64,000 bases of DNA. Origin: Candidatus Melainabacteria bacterium (GTDB lineage Bacteria; Cyanobacteriota; Vampirovibrionia; Obscuribacterales; Obscuribacteraceae). Shown here in pieces: positions 26,410 to 35,571 of the stretch. The translations under genes and the position numbers were made by a program. Numbering within the stretch: the stretch's first letter is position 1; each line of letters opens with the position of its first letter. Below the pieces are notes generated by a model. That model made no database searches, was not told the origin of the DNA, and saw only the letters and a list, made by a program, of their open reading frames with translations. The stretch spans positions 123,806 through 187,805 of the forward strand of contig PLZS01000115.1 of assembly GCA_003153555.1 (NCBI GenBank). Direction: 5' to 3'.

Positions 26410-27192
26410 TCACTTGTCGAGTCGAGAAACGACAACTGATACGGCATACACCGCAGCCGTCTCAACCCTGAGTATTCGCTTGCCTAGAGATATTGGTGCG
26501 AAACCATGAGTGAAAGATAATCCAATTTCTGCATCTGTGAAGCCACCTTCGGCACCAATGGCGATGCATATCGATTTGGCACCAAGTGCACTATCCAATG
26601 CATCGTTAATCGAGGGTGCATCCGCTCTCTCAGCGCCGATAAATTTGGATGCTTGAACGAGCTCCGGTCTCTTGACAAAGGCTGTGAATTTTTCCGGCGA
26701 AACCACATTTGGTATCAAGGCTCGTTCGCTTTGTTCTGCTGCTTCGCGAATGATCGAATGCCACCGCTCGAATTTGGTGCAAGATAAGCTTTGATCGGTA
26801 TCGTAGGCAACAACGCTGCGTTCAAGAATGATCGGAATGATTTGAGAGACACCTAACTCGGTCAATTTTTCCAACGCCCATTCAAATCTAGTGCCACGCA
26901 AAACTGGCAAGGCGACAATCAAACGAATTATTGATTCACCGCTGCCTGCTGAGGGGAGCTCAAACTTGCAGATCAGTTGATCGCTGCTACGGATTTTGCC
27001 TTTGATTGCAGTGCTGGAAATGATAATGCTTGGATAAATCATGCCGGTGCCGTCCAGAAGGTCGATTCCATCGCCCACACGAAGTCGAAGCACGGTGAGG
27101 ATCTGCCGGATCTGATTGGCGTCCTTTATCGAAATCGTTTGTTTTTTCAGGTCGACGTTTGAAGGGTCGACGAAGAACCTGGAGCGACGCAT
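26410..27192 (-). CDS. rsmE: 16S rRNA (uracil1498-N3)-methyltransferase RsmE
   Basis: About 260 residues from ATG 27190-27192, which matches the family start MRRSRFFV; the frame stays open a further 90 codons upstream but that part overlaps the accD promoter region and has no family similarity. An N-terminal PUA-like domain (QIRQILTVLRLRVGDGIDLLDG) precedes a SPOUT methyltransferase domain with ILERSVV, and the knot motif IAIGAEGGFTDAEI followed by LGKRILRVETAA. It methylates U1498 of 16S rRNA. It leads the rsmE-pipY-sepF run and is divergent from accD. Confidence 0.93.
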   Translation of the reverse strand: MRRSRFFVDPSNVDLKKQTISIKDANQIRQILTVLRLRVGDGIDLLDGTGMIYPSIIISSTAIKGKIRSSDQLICKFELPSAGSGESIIRLIVALPVLRGTRFEWALEKLTELGVSQIIPIILERSVVAYDTDQSLSCTKFERWHSIIREAAEQSERALIPNVVSPEKFTAFVKRPELVQASKFIGAERADAPSINDALDSALGAKSICIAIGAEGGFTDAEIGLSFTHGFAPISLGKRILRVETAAVYAVSVVVSRLDK

Positions 27193-27235
27193 AGTAAATC
27201 TTCCACAGTCCCGGCGGCGGGCGGTTAGCCCCCGG

Positions 27236-27244
27236 TGATATAAT
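27236..27244 (+). promoter_or_regulatory. Extended -10 promoter upstream of accD
   Basis: TGATATAAT (27236-27244) is a perfect TATAAT with an extended -10 TG. No good -35 is visible in the GC-rich stretch upstream, which fits an extended -10 promoter. Transcription would start near 27251 and run into accD-accA. Confidence 0.5.
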
Positions 27245-27364
27245 CTTGCCCTACTTATCCATGCAAAGCTATACGTAGGAGCGATACAGATTGCGCTGTT
27301 CGCGATCACCCTTAAAAACTTGGATATAGGACGTTCTGGCAATCCCCATAAGGGAAGAAGGCAC

Positions 27365-28300
27365 ATGCCCATGGATCTCAAAGACTGGTTTGACAAGCGC
27401 AAGAAACGCCGTGACAACGAGCAGGTGAAGCCTCCGGAGCCGCTGGCAACGTCAGACGACATTTGTGCTTTGTGGACGAAGTGCTTTCAATGTCGCGAAC
27501 TCTTGTATACAAGAGATTTGCGCGCCAACCTTCACGTCTGCCCCAAGTGTCAGTACCACTTCAGAATTGGAGCGATCGAGCGCATTGAGCAGATCGCCGA
27601 TCCCGATACATTCCAAGAGGTGGATGCGAATCTGACTTCCTCAGACCCTCTCAACTTCATCGACACTGACAATTATCCGAACCGACAAATTGAAGCCAGT
27701 CGAAAATCCGGCTTGATTGAAGCTGTGGTGACTGGAACTTGCAAAATTAAAGACCTCGATGCGGCGCTAGGAATCATGGATTTTGGTCACTTTGGCGGCT
27801 CGATGGGTTCAGTTGTCGGCGAAAAGGTGACGCGCATCACCGAGCGCGCTCAAAGAGATCATCTGCCTTTGATCATAGTTTCCAGCTCAGGTGGCGCCAG
27901 AATGCAAGAAGGCATTCTTAGCTTGATGCAGTTAGCAAAAACGAGTTCGGCGCTCAAATCTTTTCAAGATGATGGCGGTCTCTACATCTCGATTTTGGCA
28001 GAGCCAACCTTTGGCGGTGTGACCGCCAGTTTCGCCATGTTGGGTGACGTGATCATTGCTGAGCCCGGAGCGAGAATTGGTTTTGCTGGCCGGCGAGTAA
28101 TCGAGCAAACGATTCGCCAAAAATTACCCGCAGACTTTCAAACTGCTGAATACCTGCTCAAGCATGGACAAGTGGATATGGTCGTCGAGCGTTCGAAACT
28201 GGTAGACAGTCTGGCAAAGCTAATTGCATTCCACGCCCGCTCGGAAAAAAAAACGGCACCTAAGTCCGAGAATTTAGCGGCACCAACAAGAAGAAAGTAA
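27365..28300 (+). CDS. accD: Acetyl-CoA carboxylase carboxyltransferase subunit beta
   Basis: A 311-residue beta subunit of the carboxyltransferase that makes malonyl-CoA for fatty acid synthesis. The four-Cys zinc ribbon is complete (C40, C43, C59, C62 from this start), followed by the crotonase-type core: GSMGSVVGEKVTR, SSSGGARMQEGI, EPTFGGVTASFAMLGD, and GPGARIGFAGRR-like EPGARIGFAGRRVIEQT. ATG at 27365 (or 27371) has AGAAGG upstream; an earlier TTG at 27320 is unlikely. accA starts 26 bp after its stop, so both subunits come from one transcript. Confidence 0.96.
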   Translation: MPMDLKDWFDKRKKRRDNEQVKPPEPLATSDDICALWTKCFQCRELLYTRDLRANLHVCPKCQYHFRIGAIERIEQIADPDTFQEVDANLTSSDPLNFIDTDNYPNRQIEASRKSGLIEAVVTGTCKIKDLDAALGIMDFGHFGGSMGSVVGEKVTRITERAQRDHLPLIIVSSSGGARMQEGILSLMQLAKTSSALKSFQDDGGLYISILAEPTFGGVTASFAMLGDVIIAEPGARIGFAGRRVIEQTIRQKLPADFQTAEYLLKHGQVDMVVERSKLVDSLAKLIAFHARSEKKTAPKSENLAAPTRRK

Positions 28301-28326
28301 AGCGAATCAAAGGTCAGGCTTAAACG

Positions 28327-29298
28327 ATGGCAACCATAGAGAAGAAACCGATTCCCCTCGAATTCGAACAACCGCTGGCAGAATTGGCCAAGCAAATCGA
28401 GGCGATTGAAAAGCAACTTGCAGATAATCCTGAACTCGATATGGATGTAGCCCGTTTGCACGAGCAATACGACAACTTGAAAAAATCCTTGTACGCTAAC
28501 CTGCGCCCAATTGATCATCGTGAAATTGCCAGACATACCCAAAGACCTTACGTGCGTGATTATTTCGATCGCTGGGATCAGAATTGGGTCGAGATGCATG
28601 GCGACCGCAAGGGGGCTGACGATCCGGCCATGGTTTGCGGATTGATTGAGCTCGGCAATTATCGCGTACTTGGTATTGGCACACAGAAAGGTCGATCGTT
28701 GCGCGATAAGCAGCAATGTAATTTCGGCATGCCTCAACCTGAAGGTTATCGAAAAGCGCTGCGTCTTTTTCAACACGCCGAAAAGTTCAACATGCCTGTG
28801 GTCACATTGATTGACACGCCTGGAGCCTATCCAGGCATGCACGCCGAAGAGCACAATCAAGCCGAGGCGATCGCCGTCAATTTGTTCGAATTGTCCGGGC
28901 TTACGGTGCCTGTGGTGGCAGTAGTGACCGGTGAAGGTGGATCGGGAGGCGCGCTGGCGATTGGCTTGGCCAATCGCATCCTCATGCTTGAGCATGCGGT
29001 TTATTCGGTGATTTCGCCTGAAGGTTGCGCCTCAATTCTTTGGAGATCGGCCGACAAAGTCTCAGAAGCTTGCGAAGCAATGAAGATGACGGCTCGGGAG
29101 ATCTTGGAACTGGGTGTTGTCGATGATGTGATCGAGGAGCCTCTAGGCGGCGCTCATCAGGACTATGATTTTGCCGCACGAAAAACACGTGAGGCGATTT
29201 GCCGTCACTTAGATCAGCTCACAAAGTTGAGCCGCGAAGATATTAGGCGCGACAGGCAACGCAAGTTTAGAAATATCGGCGCTTTCGTCGAGGCTTAA
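28327..29298 (+). CDS. accA: Acetyl-CoA carboxylase carboxyltransferase subunit alpha
   Basis: A 323-residue alpha subunit forming the carboxyltransferase with AccD. It has the N-terminal coiled helices (IEAIEKQLADNP), the GDRKGADDPAMVCG block, GTQKGRSLRDKQQCNFGM, TLIDTPGAYPGMHAEE, GEGGSGGALAIGLANR, and SPEGCASILWR, all diagnostic of AccA. It is second in the accD-accA operon. A palindromic repeat element begins 21 bp after its stop and separates it from the convergent kinase gene. Confidence 0.97.
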   Translation: MATIEKKPIPLEFEQPLAELAKQIEAIEKQLADNPELDMDVARLHEQYDNLKKSLYANLRPIDHREIARHTQRPYVRDYFDRWDQNWVEMHGDRKGADDPAMVCGLIELGNYRVLGIGTQKGRSLRDKQQCNFGMPQPEGYRKALRLFQHAEKFNMPVVTLIDTPGAYPGMHAEEHNQAEAIAVNLFELSGLTVPVVAVVTGEGGSGGALAIGLANRILMLEHAVYSVISPEGCASILWRSADKVSEACEAMKMTAREILELGVVDDVIEEPLGGAHQDYDFAARKTREAICRHLDQLTKLSREDIRRDRQRKFRNIGAFVEA

Positions 29299-29319
29299 TG
29301 CTCCGGCGACGACATCGAA

Positions 29320-29387
29320 ACGGAGCGCGGGTCTCCAGACCCGCCTCGATAGGTAGTCATGGGCGGCTTTGGACAGCCGCGCTCCGT
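29320..29387. repeat. GGAGCGC palindromic repeat element, copy A
   Basis: An element with perfect 11-bp inverted ends (ACGGAGCGCGG and CCGCGCTCCGT). Inside are a GCGGGTCT/AGACCCGC hairpin and a GCGGCT/AGCCGC hairpin, so the whole folds as a cruciform. Its last base abuts the stop codon of the kinase gene. About 64 bp of it match copy B at 38435-38496 with a handful of differences. It sits between convergent genes and may act as a bidirectional terminator or be a REP/MITE-like mobile repeat. Confidence 0.75.
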
Positions 29388-31082
29388 TTACTTAGACGCG
29401 GATTCTTTGATCAGCTGTTGATAGCGTTTCAGCAGAATCCTAGATGGATCGAATTGCGATGATTTCGGCGGCACCAAATCTAGATAAGAGCAGGCTTGCT
29501 TGTACTCTTGATCGCGAGCCAACAATTTTGCTTCTTGGACAAGGGCTTTGCTGTAAACCTCAATTTTGTCCTTGGGCATCTTTTTTTGATTTTGCTCTCG
29601 ATAGGCCTTGACCACTGCGATCACTTCGAGATACTTGCCCTTCTTATATAAGGGTTCAGCTTCTTCGATCGAAGCGGCCTTCAGACCGGGTATCAAAGCG
29701 ACGAGGCGTTGATCGGTAGCCAGCACCATCACCACACCTGCCACCAGAACGGCACCGAAGGCGAGGGCGCCTTTTGCCCCGATGTCCTTGAGCGTATCTA
29801 TCCAAGTTCGTTTGACACGCCCTCTCTGAAAGTTTGTGTGCGACAAGCTTGTGCTCGATTGGGTCGAAGACGTTTGATAGTCATTCACTGCCTGCGCTGC
29901 AGCGGCTCGAGCAGCTTGCACCCGGGCCATGGCAGAGCTGCCGTCTATCTCATCATAAGCACCGGATGTGCGCAGCTCGTCGAGGGCGCGCGAGGCCAGA
30001 TCCATTGGCTTGGATCGGGGCACAGACATTTCCTTGCTGGCTGAACGCGATTGCAAGTTGTCGTCGCTTGCCAGAGGTCCTGGGATGATATCCGGGCGCT
30101 TCGCCTGTGCCACCATTTCTGGTGCAGCATCTGGAGTCTTGGCGGCAAGTTCGAGAGCTTCGGAAAATTCTTCCATCGTTTGATAACGCTGGTCAGGATT
30201 TTTTTGAAGCGACTTATAAACGACTTCTTCGAGAGCTTGGGAAAAATGGAGGTCGTCCCTGACTGAGTTCAACGGTTTAGGAGGGTCTGATAAATGCATC
30301 GCCATTACTTTGACTAACTCGTCTGAAAGGAATGGCACCTCTCCAGTCAGCGTCTCGTATATGACAACGCCCAAAGAGTAGATGTCGCTGCGATGGTCGA
30401 CCTTGCTGGAGGTGCACTGCTCTGGGCTCATGTATGTAGGGCTGCCGCAGACCGTTCCTGTGCGCGTTATCCGAGCCACGTCAGATTCTTCCTGAACCAG
30501 CCTGGCAATGCCAAAGTCCACAACAATTGGGAATAGCTTCTGCCCGCTGCGTTCGACTAGACAAATATTTTCCGGTTTGACGTCTCTGTGGACGACGCCT
30601 TGTCGGTGCGCTTCTGCCAGGGCTCCACAAACCTGTTTGAAGAGGGGAATCGTCTCCTCAACACTAAGGTGATTGCGGTCATTGAGCAAATCTGACAGCG
30701 GAGTCCCTTTGAGCAAGTCCATCGCTATGTAAGGGCGATTGCCCTGCGGAATCGTCCCAAAATCGTAGATTGTGATGATATTTGGGTGACTGAGGCGACT
30801 GGACGCTTTAGCTTCCTGGGTGAATCTTTTGATGAATTCTTGGTCTGAGACCAGGTAGTCATGAAGGACTTTGATGGCAACTTCCCGGCCAATAAGCTCC
30901 TGCACCGCTTTGTACACGGTGCCGGCAGACCCCTGACCGATTACGGACTCGATCTTATAGCGGCCTTCGACGACAACGCCGAGGAGTGGATCGTCCCCGA
31001 CGGTGACCATAGAGGAACCATCTCTGGGGCATATATCTTGCTCTCCAGCGGTCTGAAAATTGCAGATCAGACATAGCTTCAT
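29388..31082 (-). CDS. Membrane Ser/Thr protein kinase with N-terminal zinc-ribbon-like segment
   Basis: A 564-residue Hanks-type kinase. A Cys-containing N-terminus (CLICNF...DICPRDG) precedes the kinase domain (about 42-300): Gly loop IGQGSAGTVYKA, Lys71 in VAIKVL, HRD at 165-167, DFG at 189-191, and YMSPEQ in the activation segment. A disordered linker leads to one membrane helix (GALAFGAVLVAGVVMVLA) and a C-terminal helical segment of ~90 residues that looks TPR-like (GKYLEVIAVVKAYREQ, YKQACSYLDLVP). All catalytic residues are present, so it is likely active. ATG 31080-31082 is preferred because it begins the Cys motif; a GTG 33 codons upstream is possible. Substrates unknown. Confidence 0.9.
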   Translation of the reverse strand: MKLCLICNFQTAGEQDICPRDGSSMVTVGDDPLLGVVVEGRYKIESVIGQGSAGTVYKAVQELIGREVAIKVLHDYLVSDQEFIKRFTQEAKASSRLSHPNIITIYDFGTIPQGNRPYIAMDLLKGTPLSDLLNDRNHLSVEETIPLFKQVCGALAEAHRQGVVHRDVKPENICLVERSGQKLFPIVVDFGIARLVQEESDVARITRTGTVCGSPTYMSPEQCTSSKVDHRSDIYSLGVVIYETLTGEVPFLSDELVKVMAMHLSDPPKPLNSVRDDLHFSQALEEVVYKSLQKNPDQRYQTMEEFSEALELAAKTPDAAPEMVAQAKRPDIIPGPLASDDNLQSRSASKEMSVPRSKPMDLASRALDELRTSGAYDEIDGSSAMARVQAARAAAAQAVNDYQTSSTQSSTSLSHTNFQRGRVKRTWIDTLKDIGAKGALAFGAVLVAGVVMVLATDQRLVALIPGLKAASIEEAEPLYKKGKYLEVIAVVKAYREQNQKKMPKDKIEVYSKALVQEAKLLARDQEYKQACSYLDLVPPKSSQFDPSRILLKRYQQLIKESASK

Positions 31083-31348
31083 ACGAGGAGTGGTGCTGTG
31101 TAAAACAACTGGTAAGTGAGTGAGGGAACGCCACAAGTACAGGTCGGATCTACCTGCCCTTATATTACTTTTAATTACCACAGTCGGGCACTAACAAACC
31201 GAAAAGAAGTTTACGCCTTAATATCAAAGCCTCGGCATTTGCCGCCTCCGTAGCAGTTTTATAATTACTATTCGGGCCCACTTGACGAGCGTGTATCGCT
31301 GGTCCAGCGGGCACTGAGAGCTTTTGCCATTTCCCCAGGTGACACAAA

Positions 31349-32581
31349 TTGACATCGCCAACAAGTGATTCCAAGCAGGAAAAATTGAATGAAGATGGTT
31401 CAAAAAAAAGTGGAATGAAGCCACTTCTTCTTGTCGTCCTCACCGTTTTCATTGACCTCGTTGGATTTGGATTAATCATTCCCGTCCTGCCGACTTATGC
31501 GCGCCAACTTAACGCCGATGGCACTATGGTTGGGCTTTTAATGGCGTCTTACTCGGTGATGCAGTTCTTTTTCACCCCATTTTGGGGTCGCCTCTCCGAT
31601 AAGGTTGGCAGGCGTCCGATATTGTTGGTCAGTCTGTTGGCCTCAAGCATCGGCTACATTATCTGGGGATTTTCGACCTCTTTAGTGATGCTATTTTTGG
31701 CGCGAATGGTGGCCGGTGCCGGCAATGCCAACATCGCCGTCGCTCAAGCTTACGTCAGCGACGTGACCGCGCCTGAAAATCGAGCCAAGGGAATGGGCAT
31801 GGTTGGTGCCGCCTTCGGTCTAGGATTCGTTCTCGGACCTGCCATTGGCGGATTTTGCGCCGGTTTTGGATTGGCTATGATCGGCTTTGTTGCCGCCGGT
31901 TTCAGTATTCTCGATTTGATTCTCACCTTTTTCTTGCTGCCCGAGCCGCCAAAAAGATCTCAGGCCGGCACTGAACGCTTCGGACTTGGTCAAAATTTTT
32001 ACTGGGAGACGATCAAAGATCCGAGCTTGAAAACTTCGCTAGCCATTTTCTTCATTTCCACGTTTGCCTTCGCCAATATGGAAACTACATTGGTGCTGCT
32101 TACACATGACCAATTCAAATTTACGACCAATATGAATAGCTGGATGTTCACCTACGTGGGTCTCTTGATCGTCATGGTACAAGGTGGAATGATCCATCGC
32201 CTCTCCAAGAAATATGGCGAAAAGAAGCTGATAGGCGTCGGTAGCATTCTTGTTGCCCTTGGTTTGCTGCTCACTCCTGCCACAGTTAGTCTTGTGGTGC
32301 TGGGATTAGCACTAGCTCTTCTGGCAATTGGTTCGGGCATCAATAATCCCTCCAACCAGAGCATGTTATCCAAACTGGCATCAGCAGATCGTGTTGGAGG
32401 AGTGCTCGGAGTTGGTCAATCTCTAGCTACGTTGGGACGCATAATCGGGCCAATTGTCGGCGGTATGTCGTATCAATACCTGGGCATGAGCGCGCCTTAT
32501 TGGATCGGAGCGGTGGCGATGGTGGTGGCATTTGTGCTCAGCCTGAAGCTTCCTGTCTTGCCAACCAAAGCTGCAACCTGA
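31349..32581 (+). CDS. MFS transporter (TetA-like drug/proton antiporter family)
   Basis: A 410-residue, 12-segment major facilitator. FIDLVGFGLIIPVLP in helix 1 and motif A GRLSDKVGRRP (about 80-90) in the loop between helices 2 and 3 are typical of the DHA1/TetA group; GAAFGLGFVLGPAIGG is motif C of antiporters. It probably exports a drug-like compound or metabolite using protons; real substrate unknown. Start is TTG at 31349 with AGGTGA six nt upstream. It is divergent from the kinase gene, with a 266 bp spacer holding no other gene. Confidence 0.88.
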   Translation: MTSPTSDSKQEKLNEDGSKKSGMKPLLLVVLTVFIDLVGFGLIIPVLPTYARQLNADGTMVGLLMASYSVMQFFFTPFWGRLSDKVGRRPILLVSLLASSIGYIIWGFSTSLVMLFLARMVAGAGNANIAVAQAYVSDVTAPENRAKGMGMVGAAFGLGFVLGPAIGGFCAGFGLAMIGFVAAGFSILDLILTFFLLPEPPKRSQAGTERFGLGQNFYWETIKDPSLKTSLAIFFISTFAFANMETTLVLLTHDQFKFTTNMNSWMFTYVGLLIVMVQGGMIHRLSKKYGEKKLIGVGSILVALGLLLTPATVSLVVLGLALALLAIGSGINNPSNQSMLSKLASADRVGGVLGVGQSLATLGRIIGPIVGGMSYQYLGMSAPYWIGAVAMVVAFVLSLKLPVLPTKAAT

Positions 32582-32685
32582 TTCGATTACATATATGAAG
32601 CGAGCGGCTATGGTAAATTGGCTCGAACGCGTTTGGTCTTAGGACGAAAAATACAACTTTCACTGACAAACAGGGAGTTCTGTGA

Positions 32686-35157
32686 ATGGAAAAGAAGCAA
32701 CGCAAAATAGGCTTACTGACAAGATTGGCGGCTTGCCTATGTGCGGTAATGATGTTCTCAGGACCGGCGCTTTCGCAGCAGATTACAGGTGAGCTCGGTT
32801 CGCCAAGCGCAACGACCACTCTTGAAGGAAAACAACTGCCAGCGCCAGAAATGAAATTCGGCGGTGTCATCAAGGAACTCGCGACTGACTCCAAAACCTG
32901 GTGGCCGCCACGTGTTGTTCCACCCAAAGGTGCACCTAACGTTTTACTGATCATGACAGATGACCAGGGCTACGGCGTCAGCGGCACTTTCGGAGGTGTA
33001 ATTCCAACGCCTGCATTAGACCGAATTGCCAAAACTGGCTTGCGCTATACCCAGTTCAATTCAACAGCTTTGTGTTCGCCTACTCGAGCTGCTTTGATCA
33101 CTGGACGCAACCATCATTCTGGTGGCTTCGGAGTGATCACAGAGTTGTCCACTGGCTTTCCAGGCTATGACTCGATCATCGGAGAAGATAACGCAACTGT
33201 CGGCAGAGTGCTCAAAGATAATGGCTATGCAACATCGTGGTTTGGCAAAGATCACAATACACCTGCATTCCAATATGGCGTAGCTGGTCCTTTCGACCAA
33301 TGGCCATCCGGAATGGGCTTTGATTATTTCTACGGATTCCTGGGCGGTGAGACCGACCAATGGAAGCCATACCTGTTTCAAAACAACAGGCAGATCTTTC
33401 CCTGGATTGGCAAAACTGGCTATAACTTGACCACTGATTTGGCCGATGAGGCGATCAGTTACATGAAGCAGCTCAATGCATCATCTCCTGAGCAGCCGTT
33501 CTTTCTTTATTACGTTCCGGGAGGAAGCCATTCACCGCACCAACCAAAAAAAGAATGGTCGGATAAATTCAAAGGCAAGTTTGACATGGGCTGGAATGCT
33601 CTGCGCGAGCAGATCTTTGCCAACCAAAAACGTTTGGGTGTCATACCGGCAGAAGCGAAATTAACCGAATGGCCAGATAGCCTGCCGAAGTGGGACACAT
33701 TGCCAGCCGATCAGAAAAAGCTGTTTGCCCGTCAGGCTGAGGTCTACGCTGGATACACGGCTTATACCGACAACGAAATTGGCCGCGTAATTCAACAAGT
33801 CGATGACATGGGTAAGCTCGACAACACGCTCGTCATCTACATAGATGGAGACAACGGCACCAGCCCTGAAGGCACATTGGTCGGCACGCCAAATCAATAC
33901 ACCTCATACAATGGCATCCTGGATTATCCAATCGCTGCGCAACTCAAGCACTATGACGATTGGGGTTCGGAATCCACCTATCCGCACATGGCGGTAGCTT
34001 GGTCGTGGGCTTTCGACACACCATTCAAGTGGACCAAACAAATCGCCTCTCACTTTGGCGGCACACGTCAGGGTTTGGCGATCTCATGGCCTAACCGGAT
34101 CAAGGATGCTGGCGGTGTGCGCACCCAGTTTCACCACATAATCGACATCGTGCCCACAATTCTCGAAGCTTCTGGTATCAAAGCACCAGAAATGGTGAAC
34201 GGCATCAAACAAAAGCCGATGGAAGGCGTGAGCATGGCTTATACATTTGATAAAGCAAATGCATCCGCACCATCGAAACGCTCGACTCAATACTTCGAGA
34301 TGATCGCTAATCGCGGTATCTATCACGATGGCTGGTACGCAAACACGGTGCCACCACATGGTCCTTGGATCTTGAACGCACCTTTGCCTTCGCCCAAAGA
34401 CTACAAGTGGGAGCTGTTCGATCTGAGCAAAGACTACTCGCAGTCAGATGACCTTTCAGCGAAGATGCCTGACAAATTGAAGGAGATGCAGGCGCTTTTC
34501 GTTACCGAGGCGGCTAAGTACAATGTGCTACCGCTTAACAACGATACGTTTGCAAGGGCAATGGCGCCCAGACCAAGCTCCACGGCTGGTCAAACCCAAT
34601 TTACTTATAGCGGCGTCATGCCCGGTCTTCCACTGGCAAACGTACCGAACATTTTGGGTCGGTCGTACACGATTAACGCTGACGTCGAGGTTCCAGAAGG
34701 CGGCGGCGACGGTATGCTCGTCACCGCGGGCGGGCGTTGGGGTGGGTATGGACTTTACTTGCTTAAAGGCAAGCCGGTCTTTAACTACAATATGCTTACC
34801 CTGGCTCAATACCGATGGGCGGGCGAGAAGGCACTCAGCGCAGGCAAGCACAAGATCGTCTTCGACTTCACTTATGACGGTCCTGGCATTGCCAAAGGCG
34901 GCACCGGCGTGCTGAAGGTAGACGGCGACGTAGTGGCCACGAAAAAGACGCCAAATTCGATTGCGTTCCTACAGGTTGCCGACGAGACCTTCGACGTTGG
35001 CGTCGATACACGCACTGGTGTCAACGAAAACGACTATCAAGTTCCGTTTGCTTTCAACGGCAAGGTCGCCAAGTTGACCGTTAACCTCGGACCTTCGCAG
35101 CTCACCGCTACAGACCAGAAAGCTGCAGGTGCAGCAGCAGGGAGAGCGAATGACTAG
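32686..35157 (+). CDS. Secreted arylsulfatase-family hydrolase
   Basis: An 823-residue sulfatase. A signal peptide (residues about 8-31) precedes the alkaline-phosphatase-fold domain: metal-binding LLIMTDDQG, the CSPTR formylglycine site at Cys130, and GRNHHSGGFG. A later DGDNGTSPEG supplies metal ligands. The C-terminal ~150 residues form a beta-rich module (GRSYTINADVEVPEGGGDGM) seen in large periplasmic arylsulfatases of the AtsA type. Cys130 needs a formylglycine-generating or anaerobic maturase, which is not in the window. ATG 32686 has GGAG eight nt upstream. It probably releases sulfate from organic sulfate esters in the periplasm. Confidence 0.93.
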   Translation: MEKKQRKIGLLTRLAACLCAVMMFSGPALSQQITGELGSPSATTTLEGKQLPAPEMKFGGVIKELATDSKTWWPPRVVPPKGAPNVLLIMTDDQGYGVSGTFGGVIPTPALDRIAKTGLRYTQFNSTALCSPTRAALITGRNHHSGGFGVITELSTGFPGYDSIIGEDNATVGRVLKDNGYATSWFGKDHNTPAFQYGVAGPFDQWPSGMGFDYFYGFLGGETDQWKPYLFQNNRQIFPWIGKTGYNLTTDLADEAISYMKQLNASSPEQPFFLYYVPGGSHSPHQPKKEWSDKFKGKFDMGWNALREQIFANQKRLGVIPAEAKLTEWPDSLPKWDTLPADQKKLFARQAEVYAGYTAYTDNEIGRVIQQVDDMGKLDNTLVIYIDGDNGTSPEGTLVGTPNQYTSYNGILDYPIAAQLKHYDDWGSESTYPHMAVAWSWAFDTPFKWTKQIASHFGGTRQGLAISWPNRIKDAGGVRTQFHHIIDIVPTILEASGIKAPEMVNGIKQKPMEGVSMAYTFDKANASAPSKRSTQYFEMIANRGIYHDGWYANTVPPHGPWILNAPLPSPKDYKWELFDLSKDYSQSDDLSAKMPDKLKEMQALFVTEAAKYNVLPLNNDTFARAMAPRPSSTAGQTQFTYSGVMPGLPLANVPNILGRSYTINADVEVPEGGGDGMLVTAGGRWGGYGLYLLKGKPVFNYNMLTLAQYRWAGEKALSAGKHKIVFDFTYDGPGIAKGGTGVLKVDGDVVATKKTPNSIAFLQVADETFDVGVDTRTGVNENDYQVPFAFNGKVAKLTVNLGPSQLTATDQKAAGAAAGRAND

Positions 35158-35171
35158 GAGGCAGACGGCAT

Positions 35172-35203
35172 AGGGCACTGCATCTGGTGCAATGCCCTTC
35201 TCG
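35172..35203 (+). terminator. Hairpin after the sulfatase gene
   Basis: AGGGCACTGCA (35172-35182) pairs with TGCAATGCCCT (35188-35198), one mismatch, 15 bp after the sulfatase stop, followed by TCTCGGTC. The T-tract is weak, so termination efficiency is uncertain. Confidence 0.5.
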
Positions 35204-35252
35204 GTCATTTGGCAGCACTTAGTTAAACCCGAATCGACAAATGAGAGACTCC

Positions 35253-35302
35253 GGTCAGGAGCCCAAATGCCCAGGTGCGTTTAGGCTCCCGGGCATTTGA
35301 CC
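35253..35302. promoter_or_regulatory. Interleaved inverted repeats (switch or pseudoknot candidate)
   Basis: GGAGCC (35258-35263) pairs with GGCTCC (35284-35289), while CAAATGCCC (35264-35272) pairs with GGGCATTTG (35291-35299). The two stems interleave, so they either form a pseudoknot or exclude each other. GGTCA (35253-35257) can also pair with TGACC (35298-35302) outside. The 336 bp from the sulfatase stop to the first micro-ORF (35158-35493) hold no gene; this structure and the hairpin at 35172 are all I see. A cis-acting RNA for the downstream small genes is inference. Confidence 0.4.
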
Positions 35303-35493
35303 CCATTGTCGCGGTTCTACATGTTTTGCATATATTAATTCGCATTAAAAGGTGCTATATTGATTGTGGCGGTTGTTGAGAGCAACACAATTACTGCCAG
35401 ACATCCGAGAATTACCCGCTGCTTCTAACGTCACCTCCAGGTTGAAGCCAAGCCTTCTGAATTGCGATCACAGAATAGGGGAATTCTTGCTAT

Positions 35494-35559
35494 ATGAGCC
35501 AGTTTCTGAGCCGTGCGCTCGGAACTGAGGAGGAACAAGAACCCGAGTTTAAGCATTAG
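35494..35559 (+). CDS. Possible 21-aa leader peptide ORF
   Basis: ATG 35494 to TAG 35557-35559 encodes MSQFLSRALGTEEEQEPEFK plus His, a basic-then-acidic peptide. AGGGG lies 13 nt upstream, a poor distance. It ends 12 bp before the next small gene. It may be a leader ORF or chance. Confidence 0.25.
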   Translation: MSQFLSRALGTEEEQEPEFKH

Positions 35560-35571
35560 GAAGAAGTAGAC

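Noticed and set aside
26164..26439. 91-codon plus-strand frame opposite the rsmE-pipY spacer
   Set aside because: Antisense to known coding ends and composition reads like a shadow; no ribosome site.
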